Assembly (NCBI GenBank): GCA_958295645.1
Contig: OY282361.1
Location: 2,508,501-2,572,500 of the forward strand
Origin: Longimicrobiales bacterium
Lineage (GTDB): Bacteria; Gemmatimonadota; Gemmatimonadetes; Longimicrobiales; Gaopeijiaceae
Direction: 5' to 3'
Length of the DNA: 64,000 bases
Under the pieces are notes generated by a model that was given only the letters and a program-made list of their open reading frames with translations, was not told the origin of the DNA and ran no database searches. Of the stretch, positions 16,947-25,423 are shown one piece after another. The position numbers and the translations under genes are program-made. Every line of letters starts with the position of its first letter. The first letter of the stretch is position 1.

Positions 16947-19439
16947 ATGAAGACCAATAGATTGTCGTTGCCTGTGTTGCCCCTTCGCGGCACCGTCGTG
17001 TACCCCGGAGTCGCGGTTCCCATATCGGCCGGCCGTCCGGGCACCGTCGAAGCAGTCCAGGAGTCGTTGGAGGGCGACCGCCGGCTTTTCGCCGTCGCGC
17101 AGCGAAAGAACGTGGACGAACCTCGCCCCGAGCTTCTCTACACGGTCGGAACCATCGTGCGCGTCATTCAGACGCATCGGGTGCGCCAGGGCATCCAGCT
17201 CTTGGTGCAGGGCGAAGCCAGGGCCCGTGCGGACGCCTACGAGGACGACGGCGAGGCCATGCTTCGGGCCGTGCTGACGTCGATGGAGCGCAAGGGCCCG
17301 CCGGACGCCCAGGACCCCGCCTTCCTGGCCCTCGATGCCGAATTGCGCCGTCGCGCAGCCGAGCTGGGCACTCGCCGGGGCGTCCCTTCCGAGGCGCTGA
17401 GCCAGCTCATCCAGGGCATGGAAGACCCGGGCGCGTTCGCCGACTTGGTTGCGTTCTACCTGGAGCACCCCACGGAGGAGAAGCAAGACCTGCTCGAGCT
17501 GCTGGGCGACGAGGAACGCATGCGCGCCTGTCTAGTGGCCGTCGAAAAGGAGCTGGTGCGCATCGACGCGAGGGAGGACATCCAGGCGAAGGTTCAGGAG
17601 CATCTGGGCGAGCGCCAGCGCGAAATGCTTCTCCGCGAACAGATGAAGCAGATCCGCAAGGAGCTGGGCGAGGAAGGCGAGCGCAACGAGATGGACGAGC
17701 TGCGCGAGCGGTTGGACGAGCTCGACCTGTGCCAGACGGCCCGAAAGGAAGTGGAGCGCGAGCTCAGGCGGCTGGGACGCACGGCCTCGCAGTCCGCCGA
17801 GTACCAAGTCATCCGAACCTATCTGGAATGGGTCGCCGAGCTGCCGTGGAGCGCCCGCACCGACGACAAGATCGATCTGCGCCGCGCGGAAGAAATCCTG
17901 GCCGAAGACCACTACGGGCTGGAGGACGTGAAGGATCGCGTGCTGGAATTCCTGGCCGTGCGCAAGCTCCAGCAGGACCGCTTCGACGAGGAGGGCCTGG
18001 AGGTGGACGACGAGGAGGGCGCGGACGCAGACGGCGAGACCGCGGCGAACGAGCCGCTGGAACCGGATGCCGCCAGTCCGGCGACCGAGCAGCCGACCGT
18101 CCCCGAAGAGGCGCCGATCCCTCTGCATGCGGACGACAACGGCAGCAAAGGGCCGATTCTGCTCTTCGCAGGCCCGCCCGGCGTCGGCAAGACCAGCATC
18201 GCGCGTTCCATCGCCCGCTCCGTGGGCCGCAAGTACGTGCGCATTTCCTTGGGAGGGGCGCGCGACGAAGCCGACATACGCGGTCACCGGAGGACGTACG
18301 TCGGCTCGATGCCGGGGCGAATCATCCAGGGCATCAAGGAGGCCGGCGCCAAGAACCCGGTGTTTCTGCTCGACGAGGTGGACAAGCTGGGCGTCTCGTT
18401 CCAGGGCGACCCGAGTTCGGCTTTGCTCGAGGTGCTCGACCCGGCGCAGAACCGAACGTTCATCGACCATTATCTCGGGGTGCCCTTCGACCTGTCCGAG
18501 GTGCTGTTCATCGCCACCGCCAACTCGGCGGACAGAATTCCCGCGCCGATGTTGGATCGCATGGAATTGGTCGAGTTCCGGGGCTACACGGAGAAGGAAA
18601 AGCTGGAGATCGCCCGGCGCTACTTGGTGCCCCGGCAGCTGCGGAACTCGGGTCTGTGGCCCGACGAACTCGACGTCGGAGACGAGGCGATTCTGGCGGT
18701 GATTCGCAAGTACACGCACGAAGCCGGGGTTCGCCAGCTCGAGCGCGAAATGGGGAAGCTGGCCAGGAAAGTGGCCCGTCAAGTCGCGGCGGGGACTTTG
18801 CCCGAGATCGAGATCACGCCCAAGAAGGCCCGCAAGCTGCTCGGACACCCGCGCGTGCACCAAGAACAGCGGGCGGCGGACGACGCCGTCGGCGTGGCGA
18901 CGGGGATGTTCTACACGCCGATGGGGGGCGACATCATGTTCGTCGAGGCCAGCGTGATGCCGGGCGAGGGCGATCTGGTGCTCACTGGCCAGCTGGGCGA
19001 CGTGATGAAGGAATCGGCCAGGGCGGCGCTTTCTTACGCGAAGAGCAACGTCGGTGTGCTGGGCATTGCCGATTCAGCCCTGGACAAGCGCGAAATCCAC
19101 ATCCATGTGCCGGCCGGCGCGGTGCCGAAGGACGGACCGTCGGCGGGCATCACGATGGCCACCGCGCTCATTTCGGCGGTCTCGGGGCGCAAGGTGCGCA
19201 GCGACGTGGCCATGACGGGCGAGCTCACGCTGACCGGACGCGTGCTGCCCATCGGGGGCGTCAAGGAGAAAGTGCTGGGCGCGGTGCGGGCGGGCATCCA
19301 GGAGATCATTCTTCCGTCCGAGAACCAGACTCACCTGGAAGACCTGCCGGAGTCCGTGCGCAACGACCTTACGGTTCACTTGGTGGACGATCTGCACCGC
19401 GTCGTGGAGCTGGCGGTCCACCCAGCATTGCCACCTTGA
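16947..19439 (+). CDS. lon: ATP-dependent protease Lon
   Basis: This 830-residue Lon A-type protease degrades misfolded and regulatory proteins. An N-terminal substrate domain (LPVLPLRGTVVYPG) is followed by a coiled coil, Walker A GPPGVGKTS, Walker B VFLLDEVDK, sensor and arginine-finger regions, and a C-terminal protease domain with catalytic Ser in KDGPSAGI and Lys in GGVKEKVLGA. Unusual is an acidic, Pro/Ala-rich insertion of about 50 residues just before Walker A (DDEEGADADGE to LHADDNGSKG), where most Lons have a few residues. ATG 16947 starts the conserved domain. No clear heat-shock promoter was recognised in the 190-bp upstream space. Confidence 0.96.
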   Translation: MKTNRLSLPVLPLRGTVVYPGVAVPISAGRPGTVEAVQESLEGDRRLFAVAQRKNVDEPRPELLYTVGTIVRVIQTHRVRQGIQLLVQGEARARADAYEDDGEAMLRAVLTSMERKGPPDAQDPAFLALDAELRRRAAELGTRRGVPSEALSQLIQGMEDPGAFADLVAFYLEHPTEEKQDLLELLGDEERMRACLVAVEKELVRIDAREDIQAKVQEHLGERQREMLLREQMKQIRKELGEEGERNEMDELRERLDELDLCQTARKEVERELRRLGRTASQSAEYQVIRTYLEWVAELPWSARTDDKIDLRRAEEILAEDHYGLEDVKDRVLEFLAVRKLQQDRFDEEGLEVDDEEGADADGETAANEPLEPDAASPATEQPTVPEEAPIPLHADDNGSKGPILLFAGPPGVGKTSIARSIARSVGRKYVRISLGGARDEADIRGHRRTYVGSMPGRIIQGIKEAGAKNPVFLLDEVDKLGVSFQGDPSSALLEVLDPAQNRTFIDHYLGVPFDLSEVLFIATANSADRIPAPMLDRMELVEFRGYTEKEKLEIARRYLVPRQLRNSGLWPDELDVGDEAILAVIRKYTHEAGVRQLEREMGKLARKVARQVAAGTLPEIEITPKKARKLLGHPRVHQEQRAADDAVGVATGMFYTPMGGDIMFVEASVMPGEGDLVLTGQLGDVMKESARAALSYAKSNVGVLGIADSALDKREIHIHVPAGAVPKDGPSAGITMATALISAVSGRKVRSDVAMTGELTLTGRVLPIGGVKEKVLGAVRAGIQEIILPSENQTHLEDLPESVRNDLTVHLVDDLHRVVELAVHPALPP

Positions 19440-19459
19440 CCGTTCTCGCCTTCACGCGG

Positions 19460-20548
19460 CTACAAGTGGATCCGGATTCGACCGGCGGGACCCTCCGCGA
19501 AGCTTCCGACGAGCGCTCCCGGCTCGCCCTTGGCCTTTAGTTCGGCCTGAAGGGCGTCCATCCGGCCGGGCGGACAGGAGATCAGAAGGCCGCCGGACGT
19601 CTGCGCGTCGGACAACAGGACCTTGGCGGTCTCCGTCACGCCGCCGTCATAGGACGTCCACTGCGCCGAGTCCGCCAAGTTGCGCCGGGTGCCCCCGGGC
19701 ACATGGCCCGCTTCCACCAGGGCCGCGACGCCGTCCAAGGAGGGAACGCGTCCGGCTTCTATGCGCGCCGACAGCCCCGAGGCCCGCGCCATGTTTCGCA
19801 GGTGACCGGTCAATCCGTATCCCGTCACGTCGGTGGCAGCGGTGGCGCCCGCCGCCAGGGCCGCTTCCGAGGCGTTGCGGTTCAACCGGGACATCGTCGC
19901 CACGGCTGCCTCCAGCGCTTCCGGGGGACAGGCGTCGTTCTTGACGGCCGTGGCCACCACGCCGGTGCCCAGCGGCTTGGTCAGCACGATCGCGTCTCCG
20001 GCCCGAGCGCCCCGGTTCGCCAGCATCGCAGCGGGATCGACTTCGCCCACGGCGACCATCCCGTACTTGGGCTCCGCATCGTCGATGGAATGCCCTCCCA
20101 GCACGGGGACGCCCGCCTCGGCCGCCTTCTCCGCCCCGCCGCGCATGATCTCTTCCGCCAGCCCTTCCCCCAGGAGCCGCCGAGGGAACGCCAGCAAGTT
20201 GAGCACGAACAGCGGCGCGGCGCCCATGGCGTACACGTCGGACAGCGCGTTCGCCGCCGCGATGCGCCCGAAGTCCCGCGGATCGTCCACGATGGGCGTG
20301 AAGAAGTCGAGCGTGACCACAAGGGCGCGGTCTTCGGCGATCCGGTAGACGGCGGCGTCGTCGGTGGCGGCCACGTCCACGAGCACGCGCGGGTCGTCGA
20401 CTGGAAGAAATGGACGCAGCACCTGCGCCAGCTCGGCTTGCCCGAGCTTGCAAGCTCACCCCGCGCCGTGGGACAGCGTGCTCAGCCGAATCTTGGGTCT
20501 TTGGTCCCGGCCGGCGTCCGCTTGCGGACGGAGCGAGGGTTGCCCCAT
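19460..20548 (-). CDS. selD: selenide, water dikinase SelD with active-site selenocysteine (in-frame UGA)
   Basis: SelD makes selenophosphate from selenide and ATP, the selenium donor for Sec and selenouridine. The conserved part runs through DDAAVYR, TLDFFTPIVDDP, GRIAAANALSDVYAMG and GGHSIDD to a normal C-terminus. Reading through TGA at 20458-20456 joins it to an upstream segment from ATG 20548. The junction reads LSTLSHGAG-U-ACK, aligning with E. coli TQYSHGAGCGCK, where the first Cys is catalytic. So U31 replaces the catalytic Cys and Lys34 is kept. The total is 362 residues, near the family norm. A stem-loop follows the UGA (20430-20448). It converges on lon. selA and selB are not in this window. 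Confidence 0.9.
20430..20448 (-). promoter_or_regulatory. candidate bacterial SECIS hairpin in selD
   Basis: On the minus strand AGCTCGG (20448-20442) pairs perfectly with CCGAGCT (20436-20430) around loop GCAAG. The loop begins 15 bases after the UGA and has G first. Two more pairs may form below a mismatch. Bacterial SECIS elements are short hairpins at about this distance inside the coding sequence and are bound by SelB. The match is structural only. Confidence 0.65.
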
Positions 20549-20638
20549 TTGGCTTCGCTTTCGTTTCTTGGCGAACTTGGGAACGTGTCCCTCCGGTTGC
20601 CTCCTCGCCCCGCCTGGGGCGCCGTCCCCCACTGCAAC

Positions 20639-21856
20639 GTGACCGACAACCCTAATCTATCGGATGGCGCCCGAAGCCGCTTCGAGGGCCGCCGGATTGC
20701 GCCGGCCGGGGGCGCGTCCCGTGAAGCCGGCGACGCGCCGGAGCGTCATGGAGACCCGGCAGCCGAGTACGAGCACGCGACGGCGGGCTGCGCAATGGTC
20801 CGTCGCGCCGACCGGGGCCTGTTGCGGATTTGGGGGCGGGCCCCCCGGCAGATGCTGAACGGCATGCTCACGAACCGGTTGCCGGAGCCGCCCGATGCGC
20901 TCGGGGATGCCGGTGGCAGCCGCCAGGGGAGGGACCGTCTTGCCGAAGCGGAGACGGATCGCGGCGAGAGCTTGCCCGCCTGGGCCGCCGCACTGGCGGG
21001 CGAGCGAACCTACGGGACGATTCTTACCCGCAAGGGCCGCATCGTCTCGGACGTGCGCACCTTCTGGCTGGGCGGGTCGGAGGACGCCGGCCTTGGGCTG
21101 GACTTGGCTGCGGCGGCGTGGGACCGCGTCCTGCGGCATTTCGCTACGTACTTGCCGCCGAGAATGGCGAAGACGGAAGACCTGTCGGGCGAGACCGGCC
21201 TCCTGACGGTCGTCGGCGACCGGGCGCGGTCAACCCTGCAAGGGGTCTTCGGGGGGGTTCCGGAAGACGGCGGGTATTGGCTGGTCGGCGGCGGACCGGG
21301 CGAGGGGGGTGCGGTCGTGGCTCGGGGACTCGAGCAGGCTCCGTCGTGGGACGTCTGGGCGGGTCGGTCCGAGATGGATCGGATCGCCGGCCGGCTCGGG
21401 AAGGCGGGCGCCGTCTTGGTCGGTTCTCGCACGTGGGAGACGTTGCGCGTCGAAGCGGGCTACCCGGCGATGGGCGCCGACATGGACGAATCGGTCATTC
21501 CGATCGAGGCGGGACTCGAACGCCGGGCCTTCGATCACGACAAGGGTTGCTACACGGGCCAGGAAGTCGTCGTCAGACTCCTCCACAGGGGTCGCGTCAA
21601 CTGGCGACTGCGCGCGTTGCGGTTCGCCGACGCCGACGCCGCGCCGGGCGACGCGCTCTACGCGAAAGCGGCTGGAAAGGCCGTCGGTCGCGTCACGTCC
21701 TGCGTTCGCTCGCCCCGCTTCGGCCAGCGAATCGGAATGGGTTACGTGCGACGAGAGGTCGAGCCGCCCGCAGTGCTGCGGCTGGGAAGCGCCGAGGGTC
21801 CGGAGGTGGCCGTCCTGCCGCTGCCCCCGGAACTGGACGGCGCCGGGGGCTTTTGA
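20639..21856 (+). CDS. ygfZ: folate-binding YgfZ/GcvT-domain protein
   Basis: This protein of about 405 residues has the aminomethyltransferase-like fold used for folate-dependent Fe-S cluster maintenance. The YgfZ signature is clear in DKGCYTGQEVVVRLLHRG. Other landmarks are RRADRGLLRIWGRAPRQMLNGMLTN near the N-terminus and the C-terminal barrel with IGMGYVRRE. The start is uncertain. GTG 20639 keeps the AAEYEHATAGCAM region that homologs have, while ATG 20795 would cut into the domain. It diverges from selD with about 90 bp between them. It could be mistaken for GcvT, but the KGCYxGQE motif argues for YgfZ. Confidence 0.82.
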   Translation: MTDNPNLSDGARSRFEGRRIAPAGGASREAGDAPERHGDPAAEYEHATAGCAMVRRADRGLLRIWGRAPRQMLNGMLTNRLPEPPDALGDAGGSRQGRDRLAEAETDRGESLPAWAAALAGERTYGTILTRKGRIVSDVRTFWLGGSEDAGLGLDLAAAAWDRVLRHFATYLPPRMAKTEDLSGETGLLTVVGDRARSTLQGVFGGVPEDGGYWLVGGGPGEGGAVVARGLEQAPSWDVWAGRSEMDRIAGRLGKAGAVLVGSRTWETLRVEAGYPAMGADMDESVIPIEAGLERRAFDHDKGCYTGQEVVVRLLHRGRVNWRLRALRFADADAAPGDALYAKAAGKAVGRVTSCVRSPRFGQRIGMGYVRREVEPPAVLRLGSAEGPEVAVLPLPPELDGAGGF

Positions 21857-21894
21857 GCGGCGCCAGGGCCGCGGGAAGGTTCTAGGGCAAGCGA

Positions 21895-21926
21895 ACGGGC
21901 GCGGCCCCGGTCGAAGCCGCGCCCGT
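21895..21926. terminator. 11-bp GC-rich hairpin between convergent genes
   Basis: ACGGGCGCGGC (21895-21905) is exactly reverse-complemented at 21916-21926, with a 10-base loop. It sits between the ygfZ stop (21856) and the end of the minus-strand gene (21940), where it could serve both directions. No T-tract follows on either strand, so termination would not be classical. Confidence 0.6.
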
Positions 21927-21939
21927 CAAGAACGCCCCG

Positions 21940-22989
21940 CTAGGCACAGGGCTCGCCCGATACGGGCCGAACCGGGCGCACGAAGATGTGCGTCCGCTCC
22001 GAGCTGAACACGCGGACGCGCTTGCCGTCCACCATCCTCGTTGCCATCGGCTGCCGACTGCTCTCGGCCGTCACGACGCTGTCGCCGAACATCCCGACAT
22101 ACGTAACGTGAGATGTCCAGGGCCTGTTCCTCAACAGCGCGTAGCAACCCGTCGCACGGTCCAACACGGCGCCCGCCAGCAGCCGGGCATTAACCGTCGT
22201 TATGACGAGCCGGCCATCGTCGGCCAGGAACAGGTTGCTGTACGCGCTGTTCCGGTCGGCAGACTCCATCTCCTCGCGCGCCGCTTCCACCAGCTCCGCG
22301 GGCATCGCGACCAAGCGTGGCTCCGCCCCCAGCTTGTATTCCGTAAGCACGTGGACGTTGCCGGCCAGCACGTACGCGGCCGAATCGGCACATGCCAGCT
22401 TAGTTGTAAAGTAGGCGGTTATTGCATCCTCTATAGCGGACGGAGTCGCCACATGCAACGAAGTTCGCGCTTCTTCGCCCAGCACTACGCTCTCGCCGTC
22501 GTCGCCTCGGAACACCACGCCCTTCTGCACCGTGAGGGCGGGACGGCCGTTCAATGCGCAAAGATCAGCTCCCGGCGGCGCGGTCGGCCTCCATTCAGGG
22601 AGAAGGGCGCCCGACCAACTCCAATGAAGCACCCTGCCCCTTCCCGACATGAAGACCCCGTCCGGCCCCACGGCCGTCGCTTCCAGATGCGGGAGTTCGC
22701 CCGGGCCGTCGCCCGCCCGGCCGCCTCCGAAGACGTACTGCACCGAACCGTCGTCCAGCGAGTAGGCCGTCACGGCCCGCGGATCGGCGGCCTCCGCGGC
22801 CAACACCAGCCGCCGGCCGTAGTCCACGACCGTATGGTAGAACGAGTACTCGGCACCGCCGACGAGCTCGCGACCAGCCTCCGTGTCCACTTCCAGAATC
22901 TGTTGCGCCGCCGCCGGCACGCCTGCCGCCAACGCAACAACGACCGCGCTCCAAGAGCGCATCACCTGTTGTAGAGAAATCTTCCACAT
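21940..22989 (-). CDS. secreted hypothetical protein, likely beta-propeller
   Basis: This 349-residue protein begins with a Sec signal peptide (core SWSAVVVALAAGVPAAAQQ). It then has repeated strand-rich segments, each with a short blade-like pattern (VVDYGRRLVLAAE, YSLDDGSVQYVFGG, LEATAVGPDGVFMSG, NLFLADDGRLVITT). This resembles the six-bladed 'G-E-F' propeller proteins common in Gemmatimonadota and Bacteroidota, of unknown function. ATG 22989 is used; ATG 22962 would give a more compact signal peptide and is about equally likely. It lies divergent from the DUF4143 ATPase gene. Confidence 0.6.
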   Translation of the reverse strand: MWKISLQQVMRSWSAVVVALAAGVPAAAQQILEVDTEAGRELVGGAEYSFYHTVVDYGRRLVLAAEAADPRAVTAYSLDDGSVQYVFGGGRAGDGPGELPHLEATAVGPDGVFMSGRGRVLHWSWSGALLPEWRPTAPPGADLCALNGRPALTVQKGVVFRGDDGESVVLGEEARTSLHVATPSAIEDAITAYFTTKLACADSAAYVLAGNVHVLTEYKLGAEPRLVAMPAELVEAAREEMESADRNSAYSNLFLADDGRLVITTVNARLLAGAVLDRATGCYALLRNRPWTSHVTYVGMFGDSVVTAESSRQPMATRMVDGKRVRVFSSERTHIFVRPVRPVSGEPCA

Positions 22990-23178
22990 TTCCCGTAGTC
23001 GCAAGGGACCATAAAGTCGCCACGCCAGATCCGGCGGCGTCTCGTCGTTCCCCGGTTGCTGGGCAGGAACTGCGGCCGGTAGGCCAAAGATATCGCCTCG
23101 ACGAAGCCTTGACGATCCGTCGAGTCGCCTTGCGGGACAGGGCGTTTGGAGCACTTGGAGCCGTTGCGAGTCCGGGGC

Positions 23179-23208
23179 TTGAAATCTGCGACATTCATTG
23201 CGCATATT
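23179..23208 (+). promoter_or_regulatory. putative promoter giving a near-leaderless DUF4143 transcript
   Basis: TTGAAA (23179-23184) and CATATT (23203-23208) are 18 bp apart. The predicted start near 23215 lies only a few bases before ATG 23218, so translation would be leaderless or nearly so. No Shine-Dalgarno sequence is seen there, consistent with this. Confidence 0.4.
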
Positions 23209-23217
23209 TCATGCATC

Positions 23218-24372
23218 ATGATCCCGCGTCCTTTCCATTTGGCCCAGTTGAACGAGAAGCTCGAGGACGCTCCGGTCGTGGCATTGCTGGGCGCGCGGCA
23301 GGCGGGCAAGACCACGCTGGCGGGGGTGCTGGCCGAGTCCCGGGGCGACGTCGTCCGATTCGACCTCGAGGATCCGAGGGACTTGGCGCGGCTCGAGGAG
23401 CCAATGCTGGCACTCGAGCCGTTGCGGGGGCTGGTCGTCATCGACGAAGTGCAACGCAGACCGGATCTCTTTCCCGTGCTCCGGGTGCTGGCCGACCGGC
23501 GGCCGTTGCCGGCGCGGTTCCTTGTCCTCGGCAGCGCATCGCCGAGTCTGCTTCGCCAGGGATCCGAATCCTTGGCCGGCCGCGTCGCCTTTCACGAACT
23601 CGGCGGCCTCGACCTGAGCGAGATTGGCGCGGAGCGCTGGCGGACGCTCTGGCTTCGCGGCGGCTTTCCCGAGGCTTGGCTCGCCCGCGACGATGCTCGC
23701 AGCGCCCGGTGGCGACGCGACTTCGTGAGGACGTTCGCCGAGCGCGATCTGCGGGACCTGGGCATCTCGCTGTCGCCCGGGTTGCTCCGCGACTTCTGGA
23801 CGATGCTGGCTCACTATCACGGCCAGACCTGGAACGCCTCGGAACTGGCCCGCGCTTTCGGCCTCTCTCGCGCGACCGTCGGGCGCTATCTGGACAGGAT
23901 GACCGGCGCCTATGTGGTGCGGCAGATCCGGCCCTGGCGGGAGAATCTGGGCAAGCGGATCGTCAAGGCCCCGAAGGCGTACGTCGCCGACCCCGGGCTT
24001 CTCCACGTCCTGCTGGACATCGAGAGCGCCCAGGACTTGGCCGCCCACCCCAAGGTGGGTGCAAGCTGGGAGGGCTTTGCGCTGGAGCAGGTCGTTCGCC
24101 GCCTGGGGGCGCGACCAAGCGAGTGCTACTTCTGGTCGGTCCACGGCGGGCCGGAACTGGATCTGCTCGTCGTCCGCGGGCAACAGCGACGAGGCTTCGA
24201 GTTCAAGCGCACCGACGCTCCCAAGGCCACCCGCTCGATGCGCGCAGCCGCTGCCGCTCTCCGTCTAACTGGTGTGGACGTGGTTCACGTAGGCCGCGAC
24301 ACTTTCCCGCTGGCCGAAGGGATACGCGCCGTGGCGGCCGGCGACATTCTCTCCGAGATCAGTCCGTTGTAG
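23218..24372 (+). CDS. AAA ATPase with DUF4143 domain
   Basis: This 384-residue protein belongs to the AAA_14/DUF4143 group. Walker A is GARQAGKTT at about residue 27. Walker B follows as GLVVIDEVQRRPDLFPVLR, sensor LVLGSASPSLLRQGSESLAGR and a winged-helix stretch (ARAFGLSRATVGRYLDRM). The DUF4143 part has PKAYVADPGLLHVLL and a nuclease-like ELDLLV...FEFKRT end. Cellular roles are unclear; such genes are often patchily distributed and sit in accessory regions. Its last 88 bases overlap the end of the convergent YpdA-like gene. ATG 23218 is chosen by promoter position and conserved N-terminus; ATG 23146 is possible. Confidence 0.85.
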   Translation: MIPRPFHLAQLNEKLEDAPVVALLGARQAGKTTLAGVLAESRGDVVRFDLEDPRDLARLEEPMLALEPLRGLVVIDEVQRRPDLFPVLRVLADRRPLPARFLVLGSASPSLLRQGSESLAGRVAFHELGGLDLSEIGAERWRTLWLRGGFPEAWLARDDARSARWRRDFVRTFAERDLRDLGISLSPGLLRDFWTMLAHYHGQTWNASELARAFGLSRATVGRYLDRMTGAYVVRQIRPWRENLGKRIVKAPKAYVADPGLLHVLLDIESAQDLAAHPKVGASWEGFALEQVVRRLGARPSECYFWSVHGGPELDLLVVRGQQRRGFEFKRTDAPKATRSMRAAAAALRLTGVDVVHVGRDTFPLAEGIRAVAAGDILSEISPL

Positions 24373-25418
24373 GAGGCGCGACGGGCGATGTCGGCGGCGA
24401 TCAGCGCGCCGTGCCGTCTGCCGTTCTCGATGAAGATCTTGTTGGCGTCGAAGCCCGCCGCGAGCACGCCGGCAACGTATGCGCCGGGCACAGTCGTCTC
24501 CATCGTGGCCGGGTCGTGGAGGGGGACTCCGGTCTCGGCGTCGAAGTCGGCTCCCAGCGCCGTCAACAGCGCGCGGTTGGGCCGCCAGCCAGTCATGGCC
24601 AGCACGGTGTCGCAGGGAGCTTCGATGTGCGCGCCCGTTTCGTGGTCCTTGATGGCGGCCGTGCCGCGCCCCAGCCCTGCGACCCGCGACCGCCAGTGCA
24701 TGAGGATCTCGCCTGTGGCGATTCGGTTGTCGATGTCGGGGCGCACCCATGGCTTGACGCCGCGGTCCAGCTTGGTCCCGAAGTGCACCATGCGTACGCG
24801 CACACCATTGCGATGCAGGTCGAGGGCGGCTTCGACGGCCGAGTTCCCACCGCCGACCACGACCACGTCCTGGTCGAAGTAGGCGTACGGCTCCGTGTAG
24901 TAGTGGACGACGCGCCGGTCGTATTCGTCCCGCACCTCCGGGATGTCCAGGCGGTTCGGCTCTCCCAGTCCACCGGTGGCGACGACCACGGCGCGAGTCC
25001 AGATGGCGGCGGCGCCCCCTCGCCCCTCGGTGCGCAGGCGGAAGCCGTCCGCACCCGCACCGCCCGTCCCGGGCTCTCGCTCGATTCCCACGACCGCCTC
25101 GTGCTGGCGAACCGCGATGCCGTGGTGCAGGGCAACGCGGCGGTAGTACGCAAGCGCTTCGCGTCGCGTCGGCTTGGCCTCGGGGATCGTGAACGGCACG
25201 TCGCCGATCTCGAGGCGCTCGGCCGTCGAGAAAAACGTCATGTAGTAGGGATAGCGCGTGAGCGAATGCGTGACGCAGCCGCGGTCGAGGATCTGGAACC
25301 GCAGGCCATGTTCCTTGACGGCGACCGCCGTTGCCAAGCCGCACGGACCAGCCCCGGCGATCACCACGTCGAGCGGGTCGGACCGAGCGCCGCCCGCTGG
25401 CGCCGCCGACTCCGCCAA
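24285..25418 (-). CDS. YpdA-like FAD/NAD(P) pyridine nucleotide-disulfide reductase
   Basis: This 377-residue flavoprotein has an N-terminal FAD motif VVIAGAGPCGLATAVA, the family's TRYPYYMTFFST stretch, an NAD(P) motif VVVVGGGNSAVEAALDL, and a C-terminal GAYVAGVLAAGFDANKIFIENGR. These match the YpdA group; Bacillus YpdA reduces bacillithiol disulfide. TTG 25418 is preferred since GGAGG lies 8 bases before it and it falls just after the stop of the upstream amidohydrolase; GTG 25433 would overlap that stop. Its 3' end overlaps the convergent DUF4143 gene by 88 bp. Use of bacillithiol by this organism is inference. Confidence 0.85.
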   Translation of the reverse strand: MAESAAPAGGARSDPLDVVIAGAGPCGLATAVAVKEHGLRFQILDRGCVTHSLTRYPYYMTFFSTAERLEIGDVPFTIPEAKPTRREALAYYRRVALHHGIAVRQHEAVVGIEREPGTGGAGADGFRLRTEGRGGAAAIWTRAVVVATGGLGEPNRLDIPEVRDEYDRRVVHYYTEPYAYFDQDVVVVGGGNSAVEAALDLHRNGVRVRMVHFGTKLDRGVKPWVRPDIDNRIATGEILMHWRSRVAGLGRGTAAIKDHETGAHIEAPCDTVLAMTGWRPNRALLTALGADFDAETGVPLHDPATMETTVPGAYVAGVLAAGFDANKIFIENGRRHGALIAADIARRASYNGLISERMSPAATARIPSASGKVSRPT

Positions 25419-25423
25419 CGCGC

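Noticed and set aside
20456-20458. UGA in selD treated as a nonsense mutation or frameshift
   Set aside because: The frame is uninterrupted on both sides, the position is precisely the catalytic Cys, and a hairpin follows; a random point mutation TGC to TGA cannot be fully excluded but is less likely.
19647-20459. A 270-residue minus-strand frame over the selD 5' half
   Set aside because: It is out of frame with conserved SelD, Arg/Gly-rich and without homologous features; it is a shadow of selD.
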